Origin: Chloroflexaceae bacterium
Lineage (GTDB): Bacteria; Chloroflexota; Chloroflexia; Chloroflexales; Chloroflexaceae
NCBI GenBank assembly: GCA_012033195.1
Contig: JAAUSQ010000011.1
Location: 1 to 39,835, forward strand
Reading direction: 5' to 3'
DNA: 39,835 nucleotides
Shown: positions 1 through 8,460 of the stretch, in pieces
Numbering within the stretch: the stretch's first letter is position 1
Layout of the letters: each line of letters starts with the position of its first letter
Position numbers and translations under genes: made by a program
Notes under the pieces: model-generated
Databases searched by the model: none
What the model was told of the DNA's origin: nothing
The model's input: the letters and a program-made list of their open reading frames with translations, nothing else

Positions 1-1283
1 CACGACAACGACAAAGGCATTGCTGGCATGTGCTGGGGTTGCCGTATCCTGCCCGTCAAAGTGCTGAACGCACGCGGCAGCGGCGATGATGCCAGCGTTG
101 CACGGGGCATCTACTGGGCCACCGATGCCGGTGCTCGCATTATCAACCTGAGCCTGGGCGGAAGCCGCGAGAGCCAGACGCTACGTGAAGCGGTGGCGTA
201 TGCCCACAATCGCGGCGTGCTGATTGTGGCGGCATCGGGCAATTCACGCCAGCAGGATAACTCGGTATCGTACCCCGCCGGATACGCCGAAGTGCTGGCC
301 GTGGGTGGCACGGGCAACACCGACCTGATCACGGGCTTCTCAAACACGGGCGACCACGTTGACCTTGCCGCGCCCAGCGTGGGCCTGTGGACAACCACCC
401 TTGATGATGGGTATGGCCCCCCCAATGGCACCTCGTTCTCGTCGCCGTATGTCGCCGGAGCAGCCGGCCTGATCTGGACATTGCGCCCCGACCTGACCAG
501 TGCCGATGTGAAGTGCATACTTGAAGCCAGCGCCGATGACAAAGGCGCACCGGGCAAAGATGCCGAGTATGGCTGGGGCCGCCTGAATGCGTTCAAGGCT
601 GTGCAACTGGCGGGCAGCTACAATGGCTGTCCACTTGATCAGGGTCAGGCCGCACCCGCCCCCGTCAGCGGTCAGCCAGCATTTGATCCAGTGGCACCAG
701 CGCAGAATACCGCCGACCTGATCTACTTTACCGAGACACAACACACCCTGCGTGGCGAGTTCAAGCGCTACTGGGAGCGGCACGGCGGCTTGCCCATCTT
801 TGGCTACCCCATCAGCGAAGAGTTTATTGAGACGGGCAGCGACGGACAGCCCTATGTGGTGCAATACTTCGAGCGGCACCGCTTCGAGTGGCATCCCCAG
901 AACGCCGCCCCGTACAATGTGCAACTCAGCCGCCTGGGAGACGACATCTTGCGGCAGCAGGGCCGCAGTTGGTACGACTTCCCGAAGACGGGTTCGGTGC
1001 CCAACTGCCTCTACTTTGATGCAACCGAGCAGTCCCTCTGCGAGCCGTTCCTCAGCTACTGGCGCAATAGCGGCCTGGAGTTCGACGGCCTGCCTGGAAA
1101 GCGCTACGATGAGAGTCTGGCGCTGTTTGGGCAGCCAATCTCGCCGCCCCAGATGGAAGAGATTGCACCCGGCGTACAGGTGACTGTGCAATGGTTCGAG
1201 CGGCCGCGTTCGAAGACCACGGCGACCGGGTGCTGCTTGGTCTGCTTGGCAACGAACTGGCGGCCCGCGTCTACGGGCGCTGA
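1..1283 (+). CDS. Secreted subtilisin-like serine protease (S8), 5'-truncated, with C-terminal frameshift
   Basis: The gene runs in from the left edge; about 427 residues are visible after frame correction. The subtilase core holds the oxyanion Asn in AASGN (about residue 80) and the catalytic Ser in GTSFSSP (about 147). The catalytic Asp and the HGTH histidine must lie upstream of the window. After about residue 200 come two copies of a module with the pattern YW-x5-GLP-x-FG-P and VQ-Y/W-FER, which I know from secreted Chloroflexota proteins but cannot name. Codons read cleanly to about 1203, then the frame degenerates; shifting by one base restores residues AFEDHGDRVLLGLLGNELAA and a stop at 1281-1283. 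This matches the end of the first module, so one base seems to be missing near 1203-1206. As written, the frame would run on to 1446 with unlikely composition. A secreted, probably cell-surface or extracellular protease; substrate unknown. Confidence 0.85.
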
Positions 1284-1303
1284 CCGCTCGTCCTTATTCG
1301 CAA

Positions 1304-1330
1304 CCCCTCGTCGCACTCTGGGGCGAGGGG
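1304..1330. repeat. CCCCTCG...CGAGGGG hairpin after the protease gene
   Basis: CCCCTCG (1304-1310) pairs with CGAGGGG (1324-1330), 21 bases after the corrected stop codon of the protease. There is no U-tract, so it is more likely a REP-like or 3'-end-protecting hairpin than a classical terminator. Related hairpins lie at 6297-6335 and 38393-38425, also at gene ends. Confidence 0.45.
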
Positions 1331-1428
1331 ACTCAACCTGCGGCGGCGGGCCTAGTGTTGCTCCCCGCCGATTGACAACCGGGCCGCGCATTCCTGCAGA
1401 CCTATCAACATATACAGTAAAAGTACTA

Positions 1429-1458
1429 TTGACTCTACATAAATAGTTGAAGTATCAT
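1429..1458 (+). promoter_or_regulatory. Sigma70-type promoter of the B12-sensor operon
   Basis: TTGACT (1429-1434), an 18-base spacer and TATCAT (1453-1458) lie in an AT-rich island inside the gene-poor stretch 1284-1601. The predicted transcript starts near 1465 and has a leader of about 135 bases before the ATG at 1602. The leader contains a perfect 12-base palindrome, CGTAGCGCTACG at 1559-1570, which could be an operator. Nothing else recognisable is in this stretch. Confidence 0.55.
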
Positions 1459-1601
1459 TGTTTATGGAATGCACAGCATATGTTGGCAAAATGCCCATCT
1501 CTTCCGAGCAACATCTGCTGAAGCACTCGGGTAGATCACCCACCTCTCCAGAACATTACGTAGCGCTACGGCTCAACCCATAAGCAGCTTTGGGAATTAC
1601 A

Positions 1602-2732
1602 ATGACACATGGTAACCCACAATCGATGACCGGCACCACCCCTCAGGATACCTCACGCCTGCTTGATGCACAGCGCACGCTTATTCTGGAAAAAACGGCT
1701 ACCCGGCTGCTCGAAAATCCGCACTGGCGCGAGCGGTATGATGCCCATATTGCCGAAGCGCTGATTTTTGATAGTGAGCACATCTACAATGCAATTGTCA
1801 AAGCGGTGCGCTACCGTTCGCCGATGATGCTGGATGACCATATCGCGTGGCTCCGCGCCAACATGGTTGAACGCCACATCTCCACCGGACTGCTGCGCGA
1901 AATGCTGGCAGCGCTCTGGACGGCAGTCACACAGCAACTCCCCCCCACTGCACAGACCGAAGTGTACCAGTTTGTTCAGCGCGGGCTACAGCGGCTCGAC
2001 TATGCCGACTCCGCAGCACAGGCCCTCACGGGTATTCATTCGCACCTAGCCGAAGAACTGGTGCGCTTCTGCTACGACCAGAACTGGCAGTGGCAGGCCG
2101 CCTATCAGCAGCACGGGCGCAACCGGATGCTGTATGATATGTGGCTGCTCATTGATGTGTTGATCGATGCAATTGGCAATAAAAACGAACACCCCCTGCT
2201 GGCCCACCTGCGCTGGCTACGCGATGGCAACCTCAGGCGTGGACTGGCGACCGTGCATATACAGCAATTGCTGTGGCTCCTCACCAGTCAGGCCGAACGC
2301 CTCGCCCCCCCGCAGGCATCCGGAGCGGCCCGCCAGATGCTCGAAGTTGGGGCAACCTCGCTGGTGCGCGATAGCGAACTCTGCCGCGCCCTGCAATCGG
2401 CCCAGGATGTTATTGTCAGCGAAGCCGCCTACCGCATCGCCACCACCAACGGCGAAGATGTACAACAGGTCGCCGTAGAAATTGGCTGGCTGCTGGCCTA
2501 CCTCAACGATAGCCTTGCCACCGATGATGCATCGTATATGGTGAACTATATGCAGACCATTCAGCAGCGCTTTGATGCCGGGGCCGCCAGCATTGCCCCC
2601 TGGCACACCTACCTGCTGCTCGCCGAATCGTTTGAGCGTAACCTGCCACGGTATGCAGTCCAGGCCATTGCCACCCTGATGGATACAGCTGCTTCCACCT
2701 CTCAAACCAGGAGCCGCCTCCCGGCACGATAG
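1602..2732 (+). CDS. All-helical repeat protein upstream of a B12 sensor, function unknown
   Basis: 376 residues from the ATG at 1602; an in-frame TTG at 1590 is an alternative start. I do not recognise a named family. The predicted structure is all alpha-helical, with no signal peptide or membrane segment, so it is cytoplasmic. Three segments share a loose pattern of L/I-x-W-L, then a helix rich in Leu and Gln, a Pro and a run of Ala: about residues 75-135, 205-265 and 295-360. This looks like three degenerate copies of one helical module, reminiscent of RsbR-type N-terminal or globin-like sensor domains, but I cannot assign it. The stop is 37 bases before the next gene and both probably share the promoter at 1429-1458. 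That pairing suggests a partner or output protein for the DICT-GAF-B12 sensor. The last ten or so residues (Ser/Thr/Arg-rich) look disordered. Confidence 0.75.
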   Translation: MTHGNPQSMTGTTPQDTSRLLDAQRTLILEKTATRLLENPHWRERYDAHIAEALIFDSEHIYNAIVKAVRYRSPMMLDDHIAWLRANMVERHISTGLLREMLAALWTAVTQQLPPTAQTEVYQFVQRGLQRLDYADSAAQALTGIHSHLAEELVRFCYDQNWQWQAAYQQHGRNRMLYDMWLLIDVLIDAIGNKNEHPLLAHLRWLRDGNLRRGLATVHIQQLLWLLTSQAERLAPPQASGAARQMLEVGATSLVRDSELCRALQSAQDVIVSEAAYRIATTNGEDVQQVAVEIGWLLAYLNDSLATDDASYMVNYMQTIQQRFDAGAASIAPWHTYLLLAESFERNLPRYAVQAIATLMDTAASTSQTRSRLPAR

Positions 2733-2769
2733 CACACCGACAAGAAAGAAAGCATTGAGGGTAGACTTT

Positions 2770-4761
2770 ATGTTACAGCTTGTTTCCGGCAACACCCAGC
2801 GGCCTGCACCTTCGCTGGTCAAACTGATCAACACGGTGCCCGAAGCCCACCGCCTCAATCACCCGATTGATGCACTGGTGATCATCGGGCGACAGCTCGA
2901 ACGTATCATTGAAGAGGATAACCTGCCTGCCGCCGTTTCGATGGGCACCTTGCGGTTCTCGCTGTTCCGTATCCATCAGGAACGCATCGCACGTATGGCA
3001 AAAGTCTGTCAGTCGGTGCGCGTGTATGGCGAAGCCGATATTGCCCCGCCCAACATTCCCGGTATTGAGTTTATCGCGCTGCCCGAAGGGTCGCCCCTGG
3101 CCCGCGAGTGGTTTTTCTCATTTGATAGCCCCGGCTTCTGGGGCGCACTGATTACCCAGCTTATCCCCAACCGCGATCAGGGATCGGTGCGGCGCTACCT
3201 GTTTGAAGGTGCCCTTAGCGCCGATGAGCGCATTGTGACCCGCATCCACCTGCTGCTCAGTTTGCTGGCACAGCGCCCCGCGCCACACGTCGCCGAGCGT
3301 GATGTGTTTGCCAACAGTGTACGCTGGGCACGCTTCGCGTTTGAATTGGCAGCCCACAGCGAAGCCGAGCGGCTCAACCTGATGGCAGCACTCGGCGAGG
3401 TGCCCATCCTGCGCGAAGTGCTGGCGCTGTACCATGCCGATGAGCCGCAGCAATCGTTTGAGCGGATGATGCCGCAAGCGCTGCACGAACTGGGCCGCCT
3501 AGATGTGCGCGGCGCAGTGCTCTACAAGGTCACCAACAACACCCTGCACCCGCATATCTGGCACAACACCGATGGACAACCGCTGCCCGTCACGCCGGGG
3601 CAGGGCATCAGCGGGCAGGCCTTCCAACAGCGCACGCCCGTGCTCTCGCTGCTCTCGACAGACGACCCGGAATATAGCCTACTGCACGAAGCGCATTCGG
3701 TTGTTGCAGTACCCATTCTGGTGAACGATGCCGTGTGGGGTGTGCTAAGTGTTGGCCAACTTGAGCGCGATCCGTACTCGTCGCCTGCTGCCGCCGGAGT
3801 AATCAGCGTGGCGGCCCTGCTTGAGCAGGTTGCAGCAGCCACCCCGACACCTTCCAACTGGATGCTGCCCGAAACAGCTTCGCCGCCTGCGTCGTTTGGC
3901 ACTTCGCGACTGGTTGACCCGACCCCACCACCGCCGCCTGTCATGCCCAAGGCTGCCTCACCTGCCCCACCGGTGCCCACCCCGGCAGTCCCACCGCAGC
4001 CGTCTACATCGTCGGCCTCGGCGTTTGGGTTGCCCGCCTGGATGCAGGGTGCCACGGCTGCACCACCGCCGCCACCTGCCGCACCCGTCGTGCAGCCAGC
4101 CGAACCCGTCGCAGAAGATATTGACTGGGACGAAGCCCAGCGTCGTCTGGCCGGGGCACTGGTCGCCTTCGACCGCCGCATGGCAGAGTATATCTGGCAA
4201 GAAATGATTGCCAAGTACACCTCGGAAGAAGTGTGCACCAAGCTTTTGATGCCTGTGCAGGTGGCAGTGGGCGAAGGCTGGCACCGAGGTGAAGTGTCGG
4301 TGGCTGCCGAGCACTTTACCAGCCGCTTCACCGAGAGCAAGATGATCCAGATGCTCCACGCCATCCCCGACAAGCCCGGTGCACCTACTGCGGTCATTGG
4401 CTGTGTGCAGGGCGAAATGCACGAACTCGGCGCAATGATGCTGGGCCTGTTCCTGGCGTGGGAAGGCTTCCGCGTGATTTACCTGGGCCAGAACGTCCCC
4501 AACACCACCCTTGCCGAGACAATCCGGCAACTGCGCCCGCAGGTCATCGGTTTGTCGGCAACAACTGTGGAATCGGCGCACAATCTGACCGAAGCCGGCC
4601 AGATTATCACCCGCATCGAGCCGCCGCGCCCGCAGTTTATCTTCGGTGGTAGCGCCTTCTACGAACGCCCCGATCTCAAGGCGCGTATTCACGGGCAATT
4701 CCTGGAAGGCGACGTGCGACTGATTGCCCGCGACCTGGCTGCTAAACACCTGAAGGTGTAA
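2770..4761 (+). CDS. DICT-GAF-cobalamin-binding sensor protein, candidate B12 photoreceptor
   Basis: 663 residues from ATG 2770, chosen because GAGGG lies about 9 bases upstream; a TTG at 2755 is less likely. Domains in order: DICT sensory domain (about 33-130, with the GFWGALITQ end), a helical region, a GAF domain (about 230-357), a Pro/Ala/Thr-rich linker (about 358-450), a helical B12 cap (about 450-525) and a Rossmann B12-binding domain (about 535-663). The cap has W504 followed nine residues later by E514-H515, the Wx9EH signature that marks the light-sensing adenosylcobalamin proteins CarH and AerR. The B12 domain has E549-x-H551-x-x-G554, where H551 would be the lower axial Co ligand. 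There is no MerR or other DNA-binding domain, so output must go through a partner. It is likely a cytoplasmic light, redox or B12 sensor that acts with the preceding gene. The light-sensing role is inferred. Confidence 0.85.
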   Translation: MLQLVSGNTQRPAPSLVKLINTVPEAHRLNHPIDALVIIGRQLERIIEEDNLPAAVSMGTLRFSLFRIHQERIARMAKVCQSVRVYGEADIAPPNIPGIEFIALPEGSPLAREWFFSFDSPGFWGALITQLIPNRDQGSVRRYLFEGALSADERIVTRIHLLLSLLAQRPAPHVAERDVFANSVRWARFAFELAAHSEAERLNLMAALGEVPILREVLALYHADEPQQSFERMMPQALHELGRLDVRGAVLYKVTNNTLHPHIWHNTDGQPLPVTPGQGISGQAFQQRTPVLSLLSTDDPEYSLLHEAHSVVAVPILVNDAVWGVLSVGQLERDPYSSPAAAGVISVAALLEQVAAATPTPSNWMLPETASPPASFGTSRLVDPTPPPPPVMPKAASPAPPVPTPAVPPQPSTSSASAFGLPAWMQGATAAPPPPPAAPVVQPAEPVAEDIDWDEAQRRLAGALVAFDRRMAEYIWQEMIAKYTSEEVCTKLLMPVQVAVGEGWHRGEVSVAAEHFTSRFTESKMIQMLHAIPDKPGAPTAVIGCVQGEMHELGAMMLGLFLAWEGFRVIYLGQNVPNTTLAETIRQLRPQVIGLSATTVESAHNLTEAGQIITRIEPPRPQFIFGGSAFYERPDLKARIHGQFLEGDVRLIARDLAAKHLKV

Positions 4762-4793
4762 CCCGTACTCGAAATCCCCCTTCCTTCAATGCG

Positions 4794-4826
4794 CCCCCTC
4801 TTCCTGTACCGGAGGAGGGGGTTTAT
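4794..4826 (+). terminator. Intrinsic terminator after the B12-sensor gene
   Basis: An 11-bp stem (left arm 4794-4804, right arm 4811-4821, one G-T wobble) with the 6-base loop TGTACC, followed by TTTAT. It lies 33 bases after the stop codon of the sensor gene. Confidence 0.75.
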
Positions 4827-4896
4827 AATGCGGCCCGCCTGCGGGGGCTGCGTTCGTGTGCCCGTGCCAGACATAGCTGTATTTGCAGGCGAAACG

Positions 4897-4905
4897 TGGT
4901 ATGAT
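4897..4905 (+). promoter_or_regulatory. Extended -10 promoter of the secreted protein gene
   Basis: TGGTATGAT fits the TGnTATnnT extended -10 pattern. No consensus -35 lies 16-18 bases upstream. Transcription would start near 4912, about 70 bases before the ATG at 4984. The same motif precedes several other genes in this window. Confidence 0.45.
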
Positions 4906-4983
4906 AGTGCTACTTAACACCTCCTTACCATCGCATTGACCGGTACGAGAGCTGGCACTGCACAGCTAGAAAGCGAGAACCTC

Positions 4984-6275
4984 ATGCAACACGTTCGCCG
5001 GTTGGGTCTGTTCGGTCTGGTGCTGGTCAGCTTGCTGATCGCCGGAGTGCCTGCGGTGCGCGGCAACACACCACCTGATGAAGGCGCATTTCAGCGGGTG
5101 TGGGAAGCCGCCGATGGTGCGGTTGCGAGCGGTGAGGTGGAGCGCCCATGGTACTGGGGGCCTGCGTCCGCCTTCACCCTGGACGAAGCCTATAACGAAG
5201 GGGTCGAAGGGACACGCCGCGTACAGTACTGGGACAAGGGCCGGATGGAAATCTCCAATCCCAACGACGACCCGTTTAGCCCGTGGTACGTGACAAGCGG
5301 CCTGCTACCGATTGAAATGATCAGCGGACGGGTGCAGATCGGTGATACGCGCTTTGAGCGCCGCGAACGCGCCCAGATCCCGATTGCGGGCGACCCTGGC
5401 ATTGCGAACAACCCCGAAGCGCCGACCTATGCCGATTTTTTTGATGTTACAACGCTCTTCCTCGATAGCCGATTGCAGCCTATCACCAATGATCCGATTG
5501 GCCCGATTGCCGCCGACAGTGCCGCGCCGCCCCGCTTTGGCGACCTGGTGGCCGAGATGATTGATATGAACGGCGATATTGTGCGCCGCCCCGACCTTGC
5601 CGCGCAATATCCTGGCACGCGCCTGATTTATTACGATGGCGTGCTGAGCCACAATATCCCGGAAGTGTTCTGGAACTTTTTGCAGCAGATTGGTCCGATG
5701 CCCATCAACGGCGAGGCACGGCAGGATATGGCCTTCGACTGGCTCTACCTGATGGGCCACCCGGCGAGCGAACCCTACTGGATCCGCACCAATATCGACG
5801 GTGTCCCCCACGATCTGCTGGTGCAGGTGTACGAGCGGCGGGTGCTAACATACAACCCCGCCAACGAACCAGGCTGGCAGGTTGAACTGGGCAATGTCGG
5901 GCAGCATTATTATCTGTGGCGCTACGAACTGACCTGCCCGCCGCCGCCGCCCAACTTTGTGCGCCCGCCAAACGTCAATGCAACGGTAAGCCCGGAGGAA
6001 GGGCCAGCAGGCACCGACTTTGCGGTCTACCTGACGGGCTTCGAGCCGGGTGAGCCGGTAAGCCTCTGGCTGACGCTGCCCGATGACTCAGTACTGGAAG
6101 CGCCCGAACTTGGCGCGGCCAATGCCAACGGCGAGGCGATGTTCCGGGGAGTTGCCCCGATTACCATCTTCACCCGCACCGATGACCCGATTGGTGTCTG
6201 GGCACTGACCGGGCAGGCAACCGCAGCGGACACACCGCCATCGGCTACCTGACAGTGCTGCCCCCTGAGGATTAG
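4984..6275 (+). CDS. Secreted Chloroflexota protein with Ig-like C-terminal domain, frameshifted near the end
   Basis: 430 residues after correction. The start at ATG 4984 is chosen because a typical signal peptide follows at once (MQHVRRLG, then a hydrophobic stretch, cleavage near AVRG-N); an upstream ATG at 4936 would put 16 polar residues before it. The mature part has the motifs VQYWDKGRMEI, SGLLPIEMISG, ending in NVGQHYYLWRYEL (about residues 310-322). I know this pattern from secreted Chloroflexota proteins of unknown function. Residues from about 330 form an Ig/IPT-like domain (SPEEGPAGTDFAVYLTGF). The written frame stops at 6252. Moving to frame 3 at about 6228-6231 gives HTAIGYLTVLPPED and a stop at 6273-6275, which completes the last beta-strand, so one base (probably G) seems to be missing. 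Likely an extracellular structural or binding protein; no catalytic motif seen. Confidence 0.8.
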
Positions 6276-6296
6276 GGCAACGCGGACGGCCTATCT

Positions 6297-6335
6297 CCCC
6301 TCGCCCCTGCCCCTTGTCCACTACGGGGCGAGGGG
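6297..6335. repeat. CCCCTCGCCCC hairpin between convergent genes
   Basis: An 11-bp perfect stem, CCCCTCGCCCC (6297-6307) with GGGGCGAGGGG (6325-6335), and a 17-base loop. It lies between the converging secreted-protein gene and the thymidine kinase gene and could stop transcription or protect 3' ends from both sides. No U-tract is present on either strand. It belongs to the same sequence family as the hairpins at 1304-1330 and 38393-38425. Confidence 0.6.
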
Positions 6336-6347
6336 GAAATAGCCTAC

Positions 6348-6932
6348 CTACTGCGGATGCTCATAGCACGCCCGACAGCGCGCCTCGTACATATCCAGAC
6401 CACCTACCGCAATCACGGGCGCAGCGGCAGGGGCAGGTTGCCCATTGATAAGCCGCTGCGACCGAGTTGCATACGCTCCACAGCGCACACAGATCGCATA
6501 CAGTTTGGTGACCTGTTCGGCAAGTGCCAGCAGGTGCGCCATCGCTAGGAACGGCTGCGCTCGAAAATCCTGGTCGAGTCCCGCCACAATCACCCGCACC
6601 TTACGGTCGGCGAGTTGCTGGCACATTGCGGCAATCTGGTCGGCATCGTCAATCAAAAAATGTAACTCGTCAATTGCCACCACCTGCACTGCATCATCGA
6701 GATAGTCGGGTATCTCCACAATAGAGTCGATAGGGTAGGCTTCCAGACGTGTTCCAATATGACTGGTAATCTGATGAATGCCATAACGTGTATCACGTCG
6801 CGGCGTAAAAATGCGAAACGGCTGCCGCGCAATATCCACCTGGCGCATGCGGCGAATCAGCTCTTCCGTTTTGCCACTATACATACACCCACAGATCACC
6901 TCGATCCGACCGCTGGTACTGGGCCGTGTCAT
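6348..6932 (-). CDS. tdk: Thymidine kinase
   Basis: 194 residues, the usual length of the type II enzyme, which phosphorylates thymidine with ATP in the pyrimidine salvage pathway of the cytoplasm. The N-terminus has the P-loop [10 protein letters not shown] (about residues 16-25). AIDELHFL is the Walker B/DExxF-type motif with the catalytic Glu. A zinc ribbon is formed by CVRCG and CRACYEH near the C-terminus. The start at 6932 is chosen over a longer in-frame extension because AGAGGGAG sits about 8 bases upstream and because the protein then begins just before the P-loop. An extended -10 motif at 6981-6989 would give a leader of about 40 bases. Transcribed alone. Confidence 0.95.
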   Translation of the reverse strand: MTRPSTSGRIEVICGCMYSGKTEELIRRMRQVDIARQPFRIFTPRRDTRYGIHQITSHIGTRLEAYPIDSIVEIPDYLDDAVQVVAIDELHFLIDDADQIAAMCQQLADRKVRVIVAGLDQDFRAQPFLAMAHLLALAEQVTKLYAICVRCGAYATRSQRLINGQPAPAAAPVIAVGGLDMYEARCRACYEHPQ

Positions 6933-6980
6933 AGAACATGCTCCCTCTAACGCTTGAATATTTGCTGCACAAATGGCTCG

Positions 6981-6989
6981 ATCGTACCA
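6981..6989 (-). promoter_or_regulatory. Extended -10 promoter of tdk
   Basis: On the minus strand the bases read TGGTACGAT, an extended -10 (TGnTAnnAT). It is about 50 bases upstream of the tdk start. There is no clear -35. It lies back to back with the rightward promoter at 7018-7026. Confidence 0.4.
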
Positions 6990-7017
6990 CACCACGCTGC
7001 ATAGTGGGATGCTCCTG

Positions 7018-7026
7018 TGGTATAAT
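7018..7026 (+). promoter_or_regulatory. Extended -10 promoter of the small membrane protein gene
   Basis: TGGTATAAT is a perfect extended -10. The predicted start is near 7033, just before the ribosome binding site TAAGGAG (7047-7053). No consensus -35 is visible. Confidence 0.55.
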
Positions 7027-7058
7027 CCATGCCGTTAGATTGTAGGTAAGGAGTAACT

Positions 7059-7265
7059 ATGTCAACACAAGCTCGTCGTCAGCGCCGCCGTTCGGCTCGC
7101 ACTACCCAGCAGCGCCGAGAACAACAGCGAGCGCAACTGGCTGCTATCAATGAGCCAGTGGACTATTCACAAGATTATAACTATATTCGGCACGACCTGA
7201 TCCGTATTACGATCTGGAGTGTGTTGCTGTTTGCGCTGCTGATCGGCCTGAGCTTCTTCCTGTAG
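7059..7265 (+). CDS. Small basic single-pass membrane protein
   Basis: 68 residues with a strong ribosome binding site, TAAGGAG, 5 bases before the ATG. The first 28 residues are very rich in Arg and Gln (RRQRRRSARTTQQRREQQR). An acidic/aromatic stretch (YSQDYNYIRHDLIR) leads into one transmembrane helix at about residues 48-68 ending the protein (WSVLLFALLIGLSFFL). The positive-inside rule puts the basic N-terminus in the cytoplasm and the C-terminus at the outer face. No named family is recognised. The good promoter, ribosome binding site and membrane segment support a real gene. It may bind nucleic acid or a membrane complex, but nothing shows this. Confidence 0.75.
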   Translation: MSTQARRQRRRSARTTQQRREQQRAQLAAINEPVDYSQDYNYIRHDLIRITIWSVLLFALLIGLSFFL

Positions 7266-7289
7266 CGCCCGCTGCATATCACAAAGGCT

Positions 7290-7319
7290 AAAAAACCCGC
7301 TGTACCGTGTACAGCGGGT
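7290..7319 (-). terminator. Intrinsic terminator of the rplU-rpmA-rpmE operon
   Basis: An 11-bp perfect stem, ACCCGCTGTAC (7295-7305) with its complement (7309-7319), and a 3-base loop. On the minus strand it is followed by six U (7295-7290). It lies 43 bases after the rpmE stop. It may also act weakly on the small rightward gene ending at 7265. Confidence 0.85.
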
Positions 7320-7361
7320 CGTGTTGTGCATTCCCATCGGGAAGAGATGTGGCGGTCTGAC

Positions 7362-7700
7362 TTATTCCTGGCTGGCTGGCTCTTCCTGCTCGGCAGGAGC
7401 ATTCTCCTCACCATAAATCTCTTCCAGCAGGCTCTTCTTCCGGGGCAGCTCGGTGCGGTTCTGGCGGCGGCGTGCAGCAGCAGCCTGACGCTCCTGGCTT
7501 ACCTGGAGACGCTTCATAAAGCGATCCACCTGGCCTTCTGCGTCGATAATCATACGCTGCTCACCAGTATAGAACGGGTGGCAGTTCGAGCAGATATTGA
7601 CACGCAGATTGGCGCGGGTTGAGCCGATGGGCCACACCGTACCGCAGGTACCACACACAATATCAGTGGTGTGATACTTTGGATGTGTATCTTTCTTCAC
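7362..7700 (-). CDS. rpmE: Ribosomal protein L31, zinc-binding type with acidic tail
   Basis: 112 residues; L31 of the 50S subunit normally has about 66-75. The N-terminal 70 residues match the family: MKKDTHPKY at the start, then Cys16 and Cys19 (VCGTCG) and Cys37 and Cys40 (ICSNCHPFYTG), the four zinc ligands of the C+ type. Residues 70-112 form an Arg/Gln-rich helix followed by an acidic tail (EEIYGEENAPAEQEE), an extension beyond the usual end. It is the last gene of a leftward three-gene ribosomal operon, 41 bases after rpmA, and is followed by a strong terminator. Zinc content may affect which L31 form is used, but no C-minus paralogue lies in this window. Confidence 0.95.
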   Translation of the reverse strand: MKKDTHPKYHTTDIVCGTCGTVWPIGSTRANLRVNICSNCHPFYTGEQRMIIDAEGQVDRFMKRLQVSQERQAAAARRRQNRTELPRKKSLLEEIYGEENAPAEQEEPASQE

Positions 7701-7741
7701 AGATATATACTCCCATTCTCGCTATCAAGCGTAGCAACGTG

Positions 7742-8035
7742 TTATGCTGTTGCAGTGGCCTCTTCGGTGGCATCATCCTGCTCAACCGGAATCACGCTAA
7801 CCATCTTCTGATTGCGCGAATAGGGCTGGAAATGCACAACGCCCTCGACCATCGCATAAATGGTATAGTCGCGGCCCAGACCAACATTCTCACCCGGCTT
7901 GATCTTGGTACCACACTGGCGCACAATAATATTGCCTGGAATCACGTACTCTCCACCATAGCGCTTGACGCCCCGCATTTTGGGGTTGCTATCGCGCCCG
8001 TTGCGGGTGCTCCCAACACCTTTTTTGTGAGCCAT
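7742..8035 (-). CDS. rpmA: Ribosomal protein L27
   Basis: 97 residues. The start [19 protein letters not shown] is typical for L27, whose N-terminal tail reaches the peptidyl transferase centre. There is no Firmicutes-type cleavable N-terminal extension. [14 protein letters not shown] and [12 protein letters not shown] are the family core; the last 15 residues are an acidic/Ala-Thr tail. It lies between rplU and rpmE in the same leftward operon, the common rplU-rpmA pairing. AGGAGG (8041-8046 on the complement) provides a strong ribosome binding site. Confidence 0.97.
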   Translation of the reverse strand: MAHKKGVGSTRNGRDSNPKMRGVKRYGGEYVIPGNIIVRQCGTKIKPGENVGLGRDYTIYAMVEGVVHFQPYSRNQKMVSVIPVEQDDATEEATATA

Positions 8036-8077
8036 CGCTGACCTCCTTCACTGATCTGTATAAACGATTTCGCCGCG

Positions 8078-8395
8078 CTAGGCGGTCACAATTTCACTGA
8101 TACGCACACGGGTATACTGCTGCCGATGCCCCTTGCGGCGGCGGAAGCGCTTCTTGTTCTGATAACGAAACACCAGAATCTTCGGCCCCTTCATTTCGCC
8201 AACCACCTCGGCCCGCACCCGCGCCCCATTCACCAACGGCGTTCCGATGCGGGGCTTATCCGTATCACCGATCAGCAATACTTCGTCAAGCTCAATTTTG
8301 GTGCCCGGTTCGGCCTTGTCCATCAGCGCCAGATCTACGTATTTGCCCTCTTCGACCCGGTACTGCATGCCCCGGTCGCGCACAATTGCATACAT
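8078..8395 (-). CDS. rplU: Ribosomal protein L21
   Basis: 105 residues, standard length for this 50S protein that binds 23S rRNA. MYAIVRDRGMQYRVEEGKYV is the usual beginning and KKRFRRRKGHRQQYTRVRI the conserved basic rRNA-binding C-terminus. The start at 8395 is chosen over an in-frame codon at 8419 because it matches the family start and GGAG sits about 10 bases upstream. It is first gene of the rplU-rpmA-rpmE operon, read from the promoter at 8461-8489 through a short leader with a hairpin. Confidence 0.97.
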   Translation of the reverse strand: MYAIVRDRGMQYRVEEGKYVDLALMDKAEPGTKIELDEVLLIGDTDKPRIGTPLVNGARVRAEVVGEMKGPKILVFRYQNKKRFRRRKGHRQQYTRVRISEIVTA

Positions 8396-8419
8396 CGCAC
8401 GTTTCTCCGAAATTACCAC

Positions 8420-8448
8420 AAGAAAAGGGAGGTGGATTACCCACCTCC
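8420..8448 (-). promoter_or_regulatory. Leader hairpin of the rplU operon, possible attenuator
   Basis: On the minus strand GGAGGTGG pairs with CCACCTCC (8-bp stem, 8428-8435 and 8441-8448, 5-base loop), followed by CTTTTCTT. It starts about 6 bases into the predicted transcript and ends about 25 bases before the rplU start. It could be a terminator-type attenuator, a ribosomal protein binding site or a 5' stabilising hairpin. Confidence 0.5.
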
Positions 8449-8460
8449 ATACCTCGTGAT

